Shown: piece after piece, positions 22,780 through 35,088 of the stretch
Layout of the letters: each line of letters opens with the position of its first letter
Position numbering within the stretch: the first letter of the stretch is position 1
Assembly: GCA_002197995.1 (NCBI GenBank)
Contig: NGZR01000001.1
Span: 10,478,001-10,542,000 of the forward strand
DNA length: 64,000 nucleotides
Reading direction: 5' to 3'
Origin: Gaeumannomyces sp. JS-464
Lineage: Eukaryota > Ascomycota > Sordariomycetes > Magnaporthales > Magnaporthaceae
Made by a program: the position numbers and the translations under genes
The notes under the pieces: model-generated
Told to the model about the DNA's origin: nothing
The model's input: the letters and a program-made list of their open reading frames with translations, nothing else
The model's database searches: none

Positions 22780-25700
22780 CGCTTCGAAATTTGCTATTAC
22801 CGCTGTATTTTCGAAATCTTCCAATAGGTTTTAATCCGCTTTATTTTATCCTACCCATTTTACTAATACCTACTTTTTTCCCCGCTTTTTAGCGTTTTTT
22901 ACTGCCAAAATCTTTTTTACAAACCATTTTTTCCGGGGTTCGCTATTTTCCGGTAATAAAACTAAAACGAAGCTTGGTTATATATTTGTATTTATTTATA
23001 ACGAAAACGGGTCGTTCGTTATTCGTTCGATTAGTTCCACGTAAAAAGTAAAGTAAATGCTTTTAAATATATTTAATATAACAGTAAAAAAAGTTAAAAC
23101 CGCGACCATTTCGTATTTGTTTGCCACTTAATTTAGCTTTTTATTAAAGCGATTTATTTTAATATTACGGAAAAATAGCTAAATTTTATCCCTTATTTTA
23201 TATTTTTTAGCCGGGCGGCGAAACCTATTCGTTTAAAACTTTTATTATTATTACGCAAATGCCGCGGTTATTATAACGAGTTTTAATCCTTCGCGTAAAT
23301 AGGTTAAAAAAGCGAAAACGCGCTTTTTTTCATTAGCTTTAAACGCGTTATTTAATAAAAAATATATTAGGATTAAGTTAATATCGAATTTAAAAAGTAA
23401 ACGGTTAAAGCTATATTTTGTAATAATTGAATTTTTATTATTAAACGCGAGCTAGTAAACGTCGAAATGTTATAACTTATCGGTTTGCGCGAAAATAATA
23501 AAACAGCGTAAATAATACTAAACCTTTTGGTTTGCTCGTTTTATGCCCCCGTTTATTTCGAAGTGAAAGGATATAAAAAGCAATTGTTTAATTCCCATTT
23601 AAAAGCATAGTTTTATCCGAAATTCTCCGACTTAATTTAAACTTTTATCGGGTGTAATATTATTTGAAAAGCTACGAAATCGCTATTAAGCAAAACGGAA
23701 TTTTATTATACATTTTTTTGCTTTTATATTATATATGGCTTTTAATTAAATGTATTTTAACAACCTATTAATAATTACTATTAAATACTCCGGTTTTTTT
23801 TCGATAACGAAAAGCTTTGTTATAAAAATTTATTAAAATATTTTTTTAAAACTGGTTTGGAACCGGGAAAAAGCGTAATAATCTTTATTTATATTATCGT
23901 AATAAGCGGGATTTGCGGCATATATTACAATTGCAAACGAATCGTGCCACATTTTGTATATTTTATCCTAATGGTAATCCCGGTATAAAACGGCGAATGT
24001 GTTATTTCGACCCGCGTAGTTTACGATTAAAAAAGCGTATACTTTTTAAATTAAAATGGTAATTAATAGTTTTTAAATTGGAAATTATAGCCGCTTTTTA
24101 TAAAAATGCTTTTTATGCATTAATTTCGCAATTTACCATTTGCGTTTTTATATTAGCTTTTAAAAGAAAACTGCGCGCATTTTACTGGATTGCTGCAAAT
24201 TTATATTCGTATGTTTTATCGCAGCGTAACGCTTCGTTTTATAAATTCGCTAAGGTTTATTCGCGGAAAATAGTAGTTTTCGTTAAAAAAAGTGTAACGT
24301 AAATATAGCTTCGTATTAATAGCTAAACCAAGTTAAATGCTAAAATTTTGTTCGTATTAGCGTAATTTTATTATAAGTTTAACTCGAAAATAAAGTAATT
24401 ATAAATACGGAATTAATACGGAACTTTATTAGCGTTATGCTTTAACCGGGTTGCATTAGTTATAATGGCGTTGCTTTGCGTATCCTTCCTTTTTCGTTTT
24501 GTTTTTTTCGTAATAACGCGTTCGGCAATACTACGTATTTCCCTAATCGGTATTGCAAATTGTAATTAAATTTCGCTAATATTTCCGCTTAGCACATTTG
24601 TTTTTCGGACATTTTTCGGGGTTTAAAAAAGTATTTTAAGTTTTTATAATTTGTAAAAATTAAAAACGGTTTAAATACGTTTCGTAATTTTGCGTTCCAG
24701 GTTTTTAAGCATTTTATTACCGTTAAAAGTTTTTTATCGTAAATAATATAATTGCGTTATACGTCGTTTAATTTAGCGAAATGGTAAGCAATTGGTCGTT
24801 ATAAGCCGTTTTTCCCTTTTTAAAATAAGTAACCTTTTAAAACCGTTCCGAAATAGTTTAATTTTAACCTCGTATTTTGTTTTAAATCCTATTATGCTAG
24901 TATAAATACTTAAATAAACGCTAGTTTTAACCGTTTAAATGTTATATTAATTTTAAAATCCTATTAGTACGAAATCCCTTTTTTGGTTAAAACTAATAAT
25001 AGCGCAATTAGCTTCGAATATTTGTCGATAAAATCTCGGTAAAAATTAACGAAGCCAAAAAAAGCCGCGAAATTTTTTAAGTTTTTTTAGCGCTTTTTAA
25101 TCGCAAATCGCGCGGGTTTTTTTTAAATCGGTTTAAATTTCCTTTTTTAATTTAATTATAAATTTTAAATATTTAACTTTTTACATTGCAAAATCGCTTT
25201 TTTAGGTTTAAATTTAGCCCGGCGTTTTTTAGCGAACGGAAAACTTTTTTCACTTTTTTATATAATTTTTACGAAATCCCGAAAAAATAAGCATATCGTC
25301 CAAATATGCTAATACGAAATCGTCGAAAATATCGTTTAAAACACCGTTAATATAACGTTAAAACGTTATTAGGACTTTTGCAAAACCGAACGGGCATATT
25401 AGCTATTCGAATAATCCGAATCGTGTTTAAAACGCTATTAAATGTTTTTCGCTTTTTGCTACCCGGATTTTATAAAAAGCGGTTTTAACGTCCACTTTTA
25501 TAAACCATTTCGCTTTTAATAAAAAGCGGAGTGTTTTTTATTAACGGTAAAAAATAGCGATTTTAAAGCGTAATCGCGTTAAATGCACGGTAATTTACAT
25601 ATAAACGTTAGCCTTTTAACTATTTGCGTACTATTAAAACGAGCGCGGCTATTAAAAATAAGCTAACGCGGATTTAACTTTTATTTATTAAATTGGTAAT

Positions 25701-27645
25701 TTGTTTGCGCAATTTTAAAAGTTATTTTTTCGGCATGCTATATAAACGTTTTTAAAAAAGTCCGGAATAAAACCGTCGTTATTCTTTTTTAACTTAATAT
25801 AGTAATTTAAATTCCCCCGGTATAAAAGCAACTTTAATATTTTTGTTTTATTAAAAAAGTTGGCAAACTCCGTTAATTTTTAAAGCAGTTTGGGTTTTAA
25901 CCGGTTAAGCGGTAATATTTTAACGGTAAATTGTAACATTCGTATTATTTCCTTTAAAAAGGTAAATATAAACTCGTAACCTTATTAAAAGTTTCGTTAT
26001 TATTTTCGGCAAATTGCGGCGAAAATACTACCGATAATTACCGGGAGTTTTTCCGGGGTTAATCGGGCTTTCGCTTTTTTAATTACGAATTAGCTTATTG
26101 CCTTTATTTGTAAATAGCTTAAAACCGCGTTAAAAGTAATTTATTTGCGTTTTATTTACGGAAATTTTAAAATAACGTTTCGTAATATGCCCGGAATAAT
26201 ATAAAATAAAATAAGCTTTATTTAGCCATCCATATCCATTTTACATTTAGTAAAGTATTTAATAGTTAGCGGGGTTTTGCTTAAAACCGTTCCCAGTTAT
26301 CGTGGTTTGTAAAATCGTATTTTTCGATTTAAAATTTTTATCGCAAATTTTTCGCTTATTACCGCGTAATACTCGCATTTTAAATCCATTTATATATTAA
26401 TAAATTAAAAAAAGTTAAGTAATATCGGGATTAAAAACGGGGGCCGTTTATACTTCGTTCGATTTTTTTTAATTCGTTTTTTCATTTTCTTTTAAATAGC
26501 TTATTAATTGCAATTTGTATTTGCTACCGCAATTTCCTTTTTTAACTAAGTTTTTTATTAAAGGCTACTTTTTTCCCTTTTTAATACCGGTGTTTTAAAT
26601 TAAGGCTAATTTAACCTTTTTCGGCCGTGCCGCGCTTCGCTATCGATAAGCTCGTCGCTCGTATTTTTTACTTTTACAATTTAAATACGCTTCGGATTTT
26701 CGTCGCCGTTGGAATTCTTTTTAAAATACCTAAAAAACGCGTAATTTGCGTGGCGGTTATACGTTAATATAAGCCGCGTTAACGCTTATTATCGAAATAT
26801 CCTCCGTATTTCCTTCGATATAAGTAAAAACGGAAAGTTATAATGCTTTTTTGCCGAATTTATTATTTAAATCGATCGTTTTTAATGCTTATGCAATGCG
26901 TTTATATACCGCTACCATTTCCTGGTAAAAGGTGGTATCGTATAAGCCTGCTACCGCCGTTAAACGAATGCGGTTAAAAATGCGAAAACGGAAATAATTA
27001 ATTTAATTTCGTCCGTTTATCTTAATCCGTTAGCGAATGTTAGCAGCATTTCGAATTTAATATAAAAGTAAATAAACGTTTAGCTTAACTTTATCCGGTA
27101 AGCTTTTAATTTCGCTAAAGTTTAAGCTTTTTTATAAAGGTCGTTAAAAATAGTACTAAAATGGAAAATAAAATCGGCTAAGTTATACGTGTTATTTAAT
27201 TTTTCAATTTCGTAATAAAGCGCACCACATTTTAAATGCTTAAAGCTAAACACGCTTAAATGTATTTAAATTTATTACGGTTGTTTTTAATAAATTCCGC
27301 GTTTCGGTTAAGCTTATACTTAACCGCGTTTTTTCAAACGTCGAAACCGCTTCCATCGCCGGCGTATAAAGTCGGGTTTTTAAAAGGCAGCCGTTTCGGT
27401 ACGAAAAGTGTTACGTATGCGGTTAAAAATTGGTTTTTTTATTTCGTTATTACCCGCGTAATATCGTTACGGTGGTTAACGAAAAGCTTGTTAACGTCGT
27501 TTTGGAACTTTTGTTAATTAAGTTCGGCCGCGGCTAATCGTGTTGGAAATTCGCAATAGCAGCGAGTAACGAGTTTTGTAAAAGGGGGGTCGAAGCACCA
27601 AAAGTAAAAGTTAAACCCCCGTTGTTATTCGTAATGTTTGGTATT
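22780..27645 (-). pseudogene. Gypsy-2 gag-pol remnant with chromodomain
   Basis: The gag start codon is ATA at 27643-27645 (ATG mutated), followed by a TFGASTPLLQNSLLAAI-like N-terminus. Then comes a gag core with GDGSGFDVWKNAVKYKLNRN near 27350-27290. RT shows VLNDIFDDFVLAYLDDMLIF near 25340-25270 with both catalytic Asp intact, then FRGFFGFVNFYRDFID near 25050. Gypsy RT, RNase H and integrase fill 25900-23000. A C-terminal chromodomain (22955-22780) reads WFVKKILAVKNAKKRGKKV and ends with a W/P-E-DFENTAAI-like block. This pol is distinct from G1. Multiple RIP-type stops are present. Confidence 0.8.
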
Positions 27646-27784
27646 GTTATTATTATAATCCCTTTTGGTAGGAAAAAATCTTTTAAAAATGTAATAAACT
27701 TAGCCACTAGGTAGTCGCTAATAAGGGTTAAAGTGATATTATTTTAAAAAATAAAAGGAAAAAAAAAGGCTATAAGAAAAGTTG

Positions 27785-27866
27785 TATGGTTTTATATATA
27801 CACGAGTTGGTTTAAAGGTAACTTTTAAACTGTTACTTTTCGTGTTTAAAGCACGAAATTATAACA
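27785..27866. repeat. 82-bp direct repeat, right copy
   Basis: This matches 20693-20774. To its right the Copia-B integrase reading frame continues upstream (INVQLFIKTSCYNFVL on the minus strand runs straight into the repeat), whereas the left copy has foreign sequence at that point. This sets the boundaries of the Gypsy-2 insertion. Confidence 0.8.
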
Positions 27867-28980
27867 GCTAGTTTTAATAAATAATTGTACATTTATTAAA
27901 TTAATAGCAAATTGTACTACGCTAATAGTTAATTTAAGCGTACTTTTATCTCTTTTAGGGGCGTAAAAATATTTAAATTTTTTTATATCGTACGAGCTTT
28001 TAAAAGAACGATTTTAAATACGTAAATTGCCTTTCGTACAAATTCCGTTTCGGTTTTTAAATGGTTTATTTCGACCGTTAAAAAAATCGTGCGAATGGTT
28101 TTTTTTTCGCAATTTAAAGTTTTGCTAAAGTTAAAAGTTATTCCGTTATTTATAACAGTCGTGTAAATTAAGGCTATGGTATTAAAATGGCGTATTCGAA
28201 AAAGTAAAATCCAAAATTTGTACAAGCTATTTCGTAACCATATTTTTGGATGTTAGTTTTATCGTCGTGTAGCAATTCGAGCATTTTCCTTTAAAACGTA
28301 CGATTAATAAATTCGAATTAAAATGCTTTTATTTTACGAATTTTTAGCGAAATTGTACGCAATCGTTTTTTCGAAAGGATAGCCAAATAGCTTTTACTAT
28401 ATATCGTGCGAAGTATATAATAAAATGTCGCTTGCTTATATTTGGCGGACGTCGTATAGCTTGTCCTAATATTTAAAATTTATGCTTTTTTTTATAATAA
28501 GGTTAAAATGCCGCTGCTTTTTGCCATTTCGTCGTACGTAAGTGGAATTGGGTTATTTTCGTTTTAAAAAAAGTGTTTTTTTATAACTTCGCCGTTCCGG
28601 CGGTAAAGCCCGCTTCCGGTATTTCGGCTTCGTTAAATATGGTAATCGTGCAAAGTTAAAAACCGGGATTGTTTAATTAAAAAAAGGAAAAGGAAAAAGA
28701 AATACTAATAACAAATGCGCAATAGCGCGCGATTTCCTTTTTATTCGTGCGATACTTATCGGCTGGCCGAATTGGACCCGGTAGTTTTAGCAAATCGCAT
28801 TTGCAATTTGGAAATCCGTCCAAATGTTCCTTTTTTTAATGAAAAAAAATCGTTTAAAATTAAGCGCGATTATTTATCGAACGGGGTTACAATTAAATCG
28901 TTAAAAAAACGTCGTACATTATGGCAGCCTCGCGTTCGACTAGTGCAATGCTTTTTCACGTTGCCTAATTTGTAAGTTAA
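27785..28980 (-). pseudogene. Copia-B gag to integrase N-terminal block
   Basis: Between the Gypsy-2 body and the right LTR the minus strand holds degenerate coding sequence ending in the integrase segment INVQLFIKTSCYNFVL at the 82-bp repeat. An 80-codon ORF (28225-27986) and segments such as TYDEMAKSSGILTL (near 28540) are visible. No zinc finger or protease motif can be named. It is placed here by position between the 5' LTR and integrase. Confidence 0.5.
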
Positions 28981-29012
28981 ACTACCTAATATTAAGCTTA
29001 CCTACTAATTAA

Positions 29013-29352
29013 TGTTCGTAGTAATTGTGCTATACCGGTTTTTAAGGTAAAAAGGCTTTTAAATTATATATATCCAAAAGCTGTGTTTTTTTTTAAATAT
29101 AAAAACGGGCTTATTATACGAGCTTGCCTAATATATATATCCATGCCGAAAGCCGCGGGTGCGATCGTATAAGGCAATCCCGAAGTCGGATTTAACTTTG
29201 GAACTTGTACAGCCTTTATGCATAACGGCTTAGCCGGTAATCTCCGTGCAAACTTCCGTACCGGGGAACGTTGTTTTACTACGAGGCTTCGGGCCGTAAA
29301 TTTTCCGCCTTTGGTAAATGGCTTTGTACGACTTTTGGCTGCCTATTTAACA
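29013..29352 (-). repeat. Copia-B 5' LTR
   Basis: This 340-bp copy of 14760-15119 starts TGTTCGTAGTAAT and ends ATTTAACA. It is followed by target duplication CTAGT at 29353-29357, identical to 14755-14759. Differences from the left LTR are mainly transitions. Confidence 0.88.
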
Positions 29353-29357
29353 CTAGT

Positions 29358-30570
29358 AATTATATTAAAAATTGTAATAAAACCATTTATAAAGCTTTGC
29401 AACTTTGTAAAAAGTATTTTAACTATTTCGCCTTTCGAAAGGTTTCCGTTAAAACGTTAATTTTAGCTTTTATAATGCTAAGTGTTATAATATTAGCCTT
29501 TTTGCACTTTTAAACAAATAAAACTTCCGGTAATTATAAACAAATAGCTGTAAATTAATTTAAATAAATCCCTATTTCCCGTAAAATCGCTATCGCTAAA
29601 ACTAATTAATTTTAACAAGTTACTTAACGGTTTAAAGTTAATAAAGCTTGTTTTAATTAATTTAGCTTTGTAATTATAACGTATAGCTAATTACAAGTGT
29701 ATTTAAATATTTAAACAGGTTTTTAACGGCGTTAATACGCGTGTTATATAAGCGTTGTTAAGTGGCGTGAAATTTATTAAACAGCGAAACCGATATTTAA
29801 ACGGTTAATAGCATTAAGTACATAACGGTTTTTATAATCCTTTGTAATAGTTTAATTTTAAGAAAAGTTATAAGTAATCCGCTTGTATTTTTAAGCACGC
29901 CCGGTTGTAAAAAGATACTTATAAATCGAAAAGCTTTAACCTAAACGTTAAAGCATTTCGTCGATATACTAGCTTTAATCGAGTTAAAAAGCCGTTTAAA
30001 CTTATTTTTATAATTTTAAACATTTAAAAAGTAAATAGCAAGCCCGCGATTTTTTAATGTATATATTTTATATAACGACTTTTTAAAAGTATTAATATAC
30101 TTAATATTAAGCCCAATTAATAAGCAGTTATTTATAAAAGTAATAATAAAATGCTTTGTTTTAGCATTAAAATAAACCGCTAAATTAAAAATAAGCAAAG
30201 TAAACCTTTTCGATTTTAATAGGGTTTTTAACTTATTTTGCCATTTACGAAGCTTTTTATTTTAAACTATATAATGTTTTTTAATTAAATTACTTGTTTT
30301 TTAATGGTTTTAAAGTTAAATTGTTTTGCTATTTTTTTTAACTTTAAAAGTTTGTAATAGCTAACCACTTTTTAAAACCTTTAAATATTTAAGTAAATAT
30401 TTACGTTAAAATCACTGTTAAAAAATGTTTTAATAAAGTCGATTTGTTCGATTTCCTAGTTTTTTACAACAGTAAAAGTTAATAAAATACGCTAAGTAAG
30501 CGGTATACTAGTAAAAGCAAAAGTTTTTACGAAATTAAACCCTTTTATTTGCAAAAAACCTTTAATAATT
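29358..30570 (-). pseudogene. Copia-C RT C-terminus and RNase H block
   Basis: A surviving 60-codon ORF (30198-30019) reads FIITFINNCLLIGLNIKYIN, a decayed Copia YVDDxLLxG block, then KKSLYKIYTLKNRGLAIYFL, the usual L...F.M.DLGPxxxYLG segment. RNase H text follows: NAVKNLFKYLNTL near 29740 and FSDSDFTGNRDLFKLIYSYL near 29620-29560, matching the family SDSDWAGDxxxxKSTSGY. The block ends abruptly at the Copia-B target site and resumes at 14754. Confidence 0.78.
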
Positions 30571-30571
30571 A

Positions 30572-32429
30572 ACGTGGTTCACCACCGAGTGGCGCACATT
30601 ACCAAATGGCGCGTTTTCCATCGCGATTCGCGTTTCCCACTTTTAACCTTAATTCCTTAACAACCATAAATGGCGTTAACATTTAGCGAAGCTAAAATTT
30701 TTTTGCTATACGGGCAATCCAATCCAATCCAACGTTAAATGTTCGTTCGGCAGCTAAAATTTATAACGTTTTTAAAACCACGCTACGTCGCTAACGCGCT
30801 GGCTAATGTGCTCGACGCGACAGCATGCCCAATTACCGGAAATTAACGGAATTCGAAAAAAAGGCGCTTATTAAGTATATATTCGAGCTGGATTTTCGCG
30901 CGTTTTTTCCCCGGCCTTTTGGTGTTAAAGATATGGCTAACCGATTGCTCGCCGAGCGCGACGCGGGCACCGTCGGGACTAATTGGGTCGCGAGGTTCGT
31001 TAAACGCCGCGCAAAGCTCGGCACGCGCTGGATTCGAAAGTACGATTACCAAAAGGCCAAATGCGAAAATCCCAAGCTCGTTTTTGCGTGGTTTAACCTT
31101 GTGCGGAACACTATAGCCAAATATAGCATTTTAAATAACGACATTTACAATTTCAACGAAACCGGCTTTCTTATAGGCATAATCGCCGCCGTTATGGTTA
31201 TTATAACGTCGGAAAGCCGTAGCAAAACAAAGCTGGTCCAGCTTAGCAACCGAAAATGGGCTACAATTATCCAAAAGGTTAACTATTGCGATTAGGCGGT
31301 TCCCTTTTTATTATCGTTAAAAGGTAATACTATTTGGCCAATTGGTATTTAAAAACCGACTTTCCACGCGATTAGGTTATCGCAACGAGTTTTAACGGGT
31401 GGATTACGAACGAGCTCGGTTTAAAATGGATTCGGCATTTCGATAAACACATTGCATCGCGCGCAAAAGGCTTTTATCGTTTATTAATGCTAAACGGCTA
31501 CGAAAGCCACTATTCGACGGATTTCGAGCTTTATTGCCAAAAATATAACATTATTACGCTTTGCATACCTTCGCATTCGTTTTACTTTTTTTAGCCATTT
31601 AACGTTAAATGTTTTGGCTTAATAAAGCGGGCGTACGGTTAACAAATCGAAAACCTAATAAAGTTACACGTTAACCACGTAACTAAGGTCGAGTTTTTTT
31701 CGGCGTTTAAAGCGGCATTTTTTAACTTTATAATTAAGGAAAACATTTGAAAAGGTTTTCGAAAGGCTAACTTTGCTTTTTTTAATCCGAATTTAGTTTT
31801 GGAAAAGCTGGATGTAAAGCTACGAATTTCGACGCCCCGAAGGAGCTTTTAAACGACGCCGAACCTTGGACTTCCAAAACGCCGCGAATAGCTAGGGAAG
31901 TAACTTCGCAATCCGAACATATCAAAATTCGAATTTCCAATTACCAAAGCAGCTTTTTAACACTTATGCTAACGGTTATAAACCAAATCGCAAAAAGGAC
32001 GAAAGCGATAATACATAAGGTGGCCCTTTTCCGAGCCGAAGTGTTTACGTTTAAAAAGGCGAACGAAGCATTAAACAAACGTCGGAGGGCCAAAAAAACA
32101 CGTGTCCAACTAGGAAGGTTATTTACTGTAAACGAAGTACGAAATGTTTTAAACCAAAAGGAGTTAAATGGATAGCTATAGCAAAAAATGCGCGATTAAA
32201 AGGGTCCGGAAAAAAGGGCGACGGCGACTCGTCGGCGATATGGCACTTGCGGCAAAACCGGACACAATACGCGCATTTATTAGGAAGAAGTAAAAATGTC
32301 CGATGTATATAATTCCGAATAGTTTAAATGGATTTTTGGCGTTGTTGGGTTGGCATGCGCGTCGATTAACCGGAGGTTGGGTATGGGTGCGCCATTCGGT
32401 GGTGTGCGCCACTCGGTGGTAAATTACGT
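30572..32429 (+). mobile_element. Complete Fot1-like DDE transposon F3
   Basis: It is 1858 bp long. The left end is ACGTGGTTCACCACCGAGTG and the right end its complement with RIP changes, flanked by target TA at 30570-30571 and 32430-32431. It lies in the Copia-C RT. It has the best surviving coding frame of the family and the same end subtype as F2, with the doubled 17-bp motif in each end. Confidence 0.92.
30825..32322 (+). pseudogene. F3 transposase, longest surviving frame
   Basis: The first 156 codons from ATG 30825 are open. They contain the N-terminal DNA-binding domain (KLTEFEKKALIKYIF, MANRLLAERDAGTVG, NWVARFVKRR) and the first catalytic block YNFNETGF near 31150, in which the first Asp is already Asn. 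The second block NGYESHYSTDFELY lies near 31490-31540, the third PFNVKCF near 31600, and a CCHC zinc knuckle near 32240-32282. A 1-bp loss near 31830 (CGCCCCGAAGG against the F2 sequence) shifts the frame in the linker. The product would be about 500 residues, DDE_1/CENP-B type. Inactive. Confidence 0.87.
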
Positions 32430-32431
32430 TA

Positions 32432-35086
32432 ATTTAGCTTTATATTTTATAAAGCGATTTTTTTTATCTTTTTTAACTTTAAATACTGGTTAATAAGTAA
32501 TTGATTTTCGCTTTTTTAATAGTTTAGCTTTTAGTAAAAAACTAAAGTTTTAACATATAAAAGCTGCTCGAATTTTAACTTTAAAGCAATTAACCATTTT
32601 TTTTAATAAAGGCTTTTTAAAACCTTTTTATAAAAGTTTACCGTTTTTAATAGGTTTTTTTCTTTTTTACTACTTGTTTTACCTTGTAAAAATATATTAA
32701 ACAAATTTATTAACGTTTATTTAATTCGGATTAAAAGGTGTTTTTTTTAAAATATTTTCGATATTATCGTTAATAAGCATTTTATTTACTGTAATTACCG
32801 GTATTTTACGCGTTAATAGCGTTATAATTGTTATACTTTTAAAAAGTCGAACAGTAAGGTAAACAAACTTAAAAAACCTATTTATAAAGTGTAATAACGG
32901 GCCGTTAAAATACCCGTAAGTTTTTAATTTTTTTAAAAATCGATTTCCACTTCGCTTTTAAAATCGTTATCGGAGTTAAAAACATTAGCTGTTTTAATGC
33001 CTTTTTTAATAAGGTTTTTAATAATAACCCTTTTTAAAATCCTTTCCCTTTTAAAACGAGATTTTTTACTATTACCCTTTTTAATATTTTAATAATCGAG
33101 GTTTTATATACTGCTTTACGGTTAAACGCATATATAAGCATAATAGTTTTGCTTAAAGCTTTAAAAAGCTTAACAAGTTCCGTTTTAATAGCTAGTTTTT
33201 TTAATTTTGCCTTATGTTTTAAAGGAATTAACACTTTCGCGTAAGTATTAATTACCCGGTAGTAGCTTAAATTAAGCTTGTAAAAAAAACCGGGTTTTAT
33301 TTCGTTATAAAACTTTTAAAAAAGGCTAACCTTTTTATTAATAACCGCCGTAGCGTTTATTAATTTAACCATTAAAAGTAAAACGTAACATTATAAATAA
33401 AACTGTAAGCTAAGCGCGTTAATTATAGCTTTAAACCTATTTAAAATTACCCGAACATTGCGTTCCGATAAGCTATTTTAACCGTGGTTAAAGGTTTAAC
33501 GAATCGAATGCTATGCTTTTACGTTCGAGTTAAGCTTTTAACGCCGTATTTACCTTTTTTCCACTATTAAAAAAAGCTTTATAAAGTAACGCTTATACTT
33601 TGCTTTTAATGCTGTAAAAAAACTTAATAGCGAAGTATAATACTAGGCTTTGCTTATTCGCTAGTTAAAAAGTCCACCGGAATTTTAATTTTCGATTAAT
33701 AAGTATAAAAATTACGGGTTTTTTATTATATGGCGTTAAAAATAAAATAATTATATCCTTTTCGATAAAACTTAAAACATTATCCAAAAAAGTAATACGC
33801 TTTTTTTAGTTTTCCATACCGTTATAATTTTAACAATGTTACGCATTGCAACTTTTGTACTTTATTAAAGTTAGGAAAACCAAAGGTAATTTTAGCGGTT
33901 TTTTTTAACAAAGCTAATTTTAAATGCTTTAATTTGCGATGTTAAAACAACGTTTTAAAAGCTAGTTTTTCGTTACACTTTTTTATTACATTACTTTTAA
34001 CGCTTACCTATCCATCGACAAACTTTTAAAAGCTTTTAAAAGTAATATTAATAAAAAGGGCCGTTTATACCTTACTTATTGTAAAAACTTTAACAACGGA
34101 TTTTTTGCATAAAAAGTTTTTTATTTTAATAAAGCAATGTTTTTTAAAATAGGCTTTTTAAAGGATTTGTTTAATAGTTTACTAAGCTTATAAAGCTTAA
34201 TTATACGGGAGTTTTTAAAGCTTTTTGCATTAAATTTAAGCTTGTTCCCTTCGACGCTAATTTTTTCTTATAATACGAAGTAGTTTTACTTTTAATACAA
34301 AATAGCTTTTCCGTTTAATCCGTATTTTTTTTTAAATTAAAATCGAAACGAGCATTTTTTTTAAATTATAAAAAAAACGTTATTAAATTTAACGCTAATT
34401 ACGAAAGTTACTCGTTATGCGGCTTGGTTAAAACTTAAGCTATAATAAGATTTTTTGCGAATATTAAGCAATATATGCCTTTTAACGTTAAAGAAAAAGC
34501 CATGTTTAACTAAATCCAAAACGCTTTAACATTTGCGATTTACGTTATATAAGCTTTATTTAATAAAAACTCCGCTTAATTAATAATATCGTAAACTATT
34601 AATAATATTAATATCGAAATTGGGAATATATAACACCTGGTTAAAAGTTATAACTTTAAAATTATTAGGTTATTAAAACGCCGAACTGTTAATTTAACAA
34701 TGTTAATATTTTTAAAAACTATAAAACCGCTACTCGTTTTTATTACTATTTCGCATTTAGTGTTAAAAGTAGTAAAATGCTTTTTAAAGTTAAAAATGTA
34801 ATTTATACTTTTTGTATTATATAATACGCGCGTATTAAAAGTGCGTTAGTTTTTAACGTGTTTGTTTTTACTATTAAAGTGTTTACAACACGTGCAATGC
34901 ATTATAACCGGTAAATTAAAAATAGTTAAAACTTTAAATTAAATTTAAAATTCGAAAAGTTACTGCTATTTGTATATTAAGTAACCCTAAATTTATTATA
35001 CTGCTAATTGTAGCGTTACTTTTTAAAACCTTTTTAAAAAGGTAAAATTCGCTAATAGCTTTTAAAAAAAGGTTGTAATTTAACGT
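32432..35086 (-). pseudogene. Copia-C protease/integrase to RT N-terminal block
   Basis: Minus-strand ORF 33234-33037 reads LIPLKHKAKLKKLAIKTELV and then TIMLIYAFNRKAVYKTSIIK. This is the end of a Copia integrase (family: (I/V)PxxxRxKLxPRSxxxxLVGY...YxxxxPxxxxVxxSRDVxF). Sequence to the right is degenerate integrase and protease without clean motifs; that to the left is the start of RT, cut by F3. Confidence 0.68.
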
Positions 35087-35088
35087 TA

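Larger units (their letters stand above)
20775..27784 (-). mobile_element. Gypsy-2: chromodomain Gypsy body without visible LTRs
   Basis: This 7.0-kb insertion in the Copia-B integrase carries, on the minus strand, gag (27645 leftward), RT, RNase H, integrase, chromodomain (22955-22780), an additional ORF (about 22440-21360) and about 600 bp of tail. I find no direct or inverted repeat at its two ends. Only about 140 bp precede the gag start, too short for a usual LTR plus leader. It is bracketed by the 82-bp duplication rather than the 4-6 bp made by integrase. It could be LTR-deleted, retroposed by another machinery, or created by recombination between two Copia-B copies. Gypsy identity is firm; the mode of insertion is not. 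Confidence 0.65.
14760..29352 (-). mobile_element. Ty1/copia retrotransposon Copia-B carrying F2 and Gypsy-2
   Basis: LTRs of 360 bp (14760-15119) and 340 bp (29013-29352) have TG/CA ends and a perfect 5-bp target duplication CTAGT. Between them the minus strand has integrase then RT then RNase H, the Copia order. Motifs are those of a widespread fungal Copia clade whose integrase ends with a VLVWREKxGWxGPY-like block and an FRSTxVKPY-like block. F2 (17455-19315) splits RT from RNase H, and the Gypsy-2 body (20775-27784) splits the integrase. Net of these insertions the element is about 5.6 kb. The region 15120-16600 before the 3' LTR has no ORF I recognise. Confidence 0.85.

Noticed and set aside
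20775..27784. Reading the insert as a LINE because of the long target duplication
   Set aside because: The RT is clearly Gypsy (AYLDDMLIFS context and RNase H order), with an integrase region and a chromodomain. No poly(A) or LINE endonuclease is seen.
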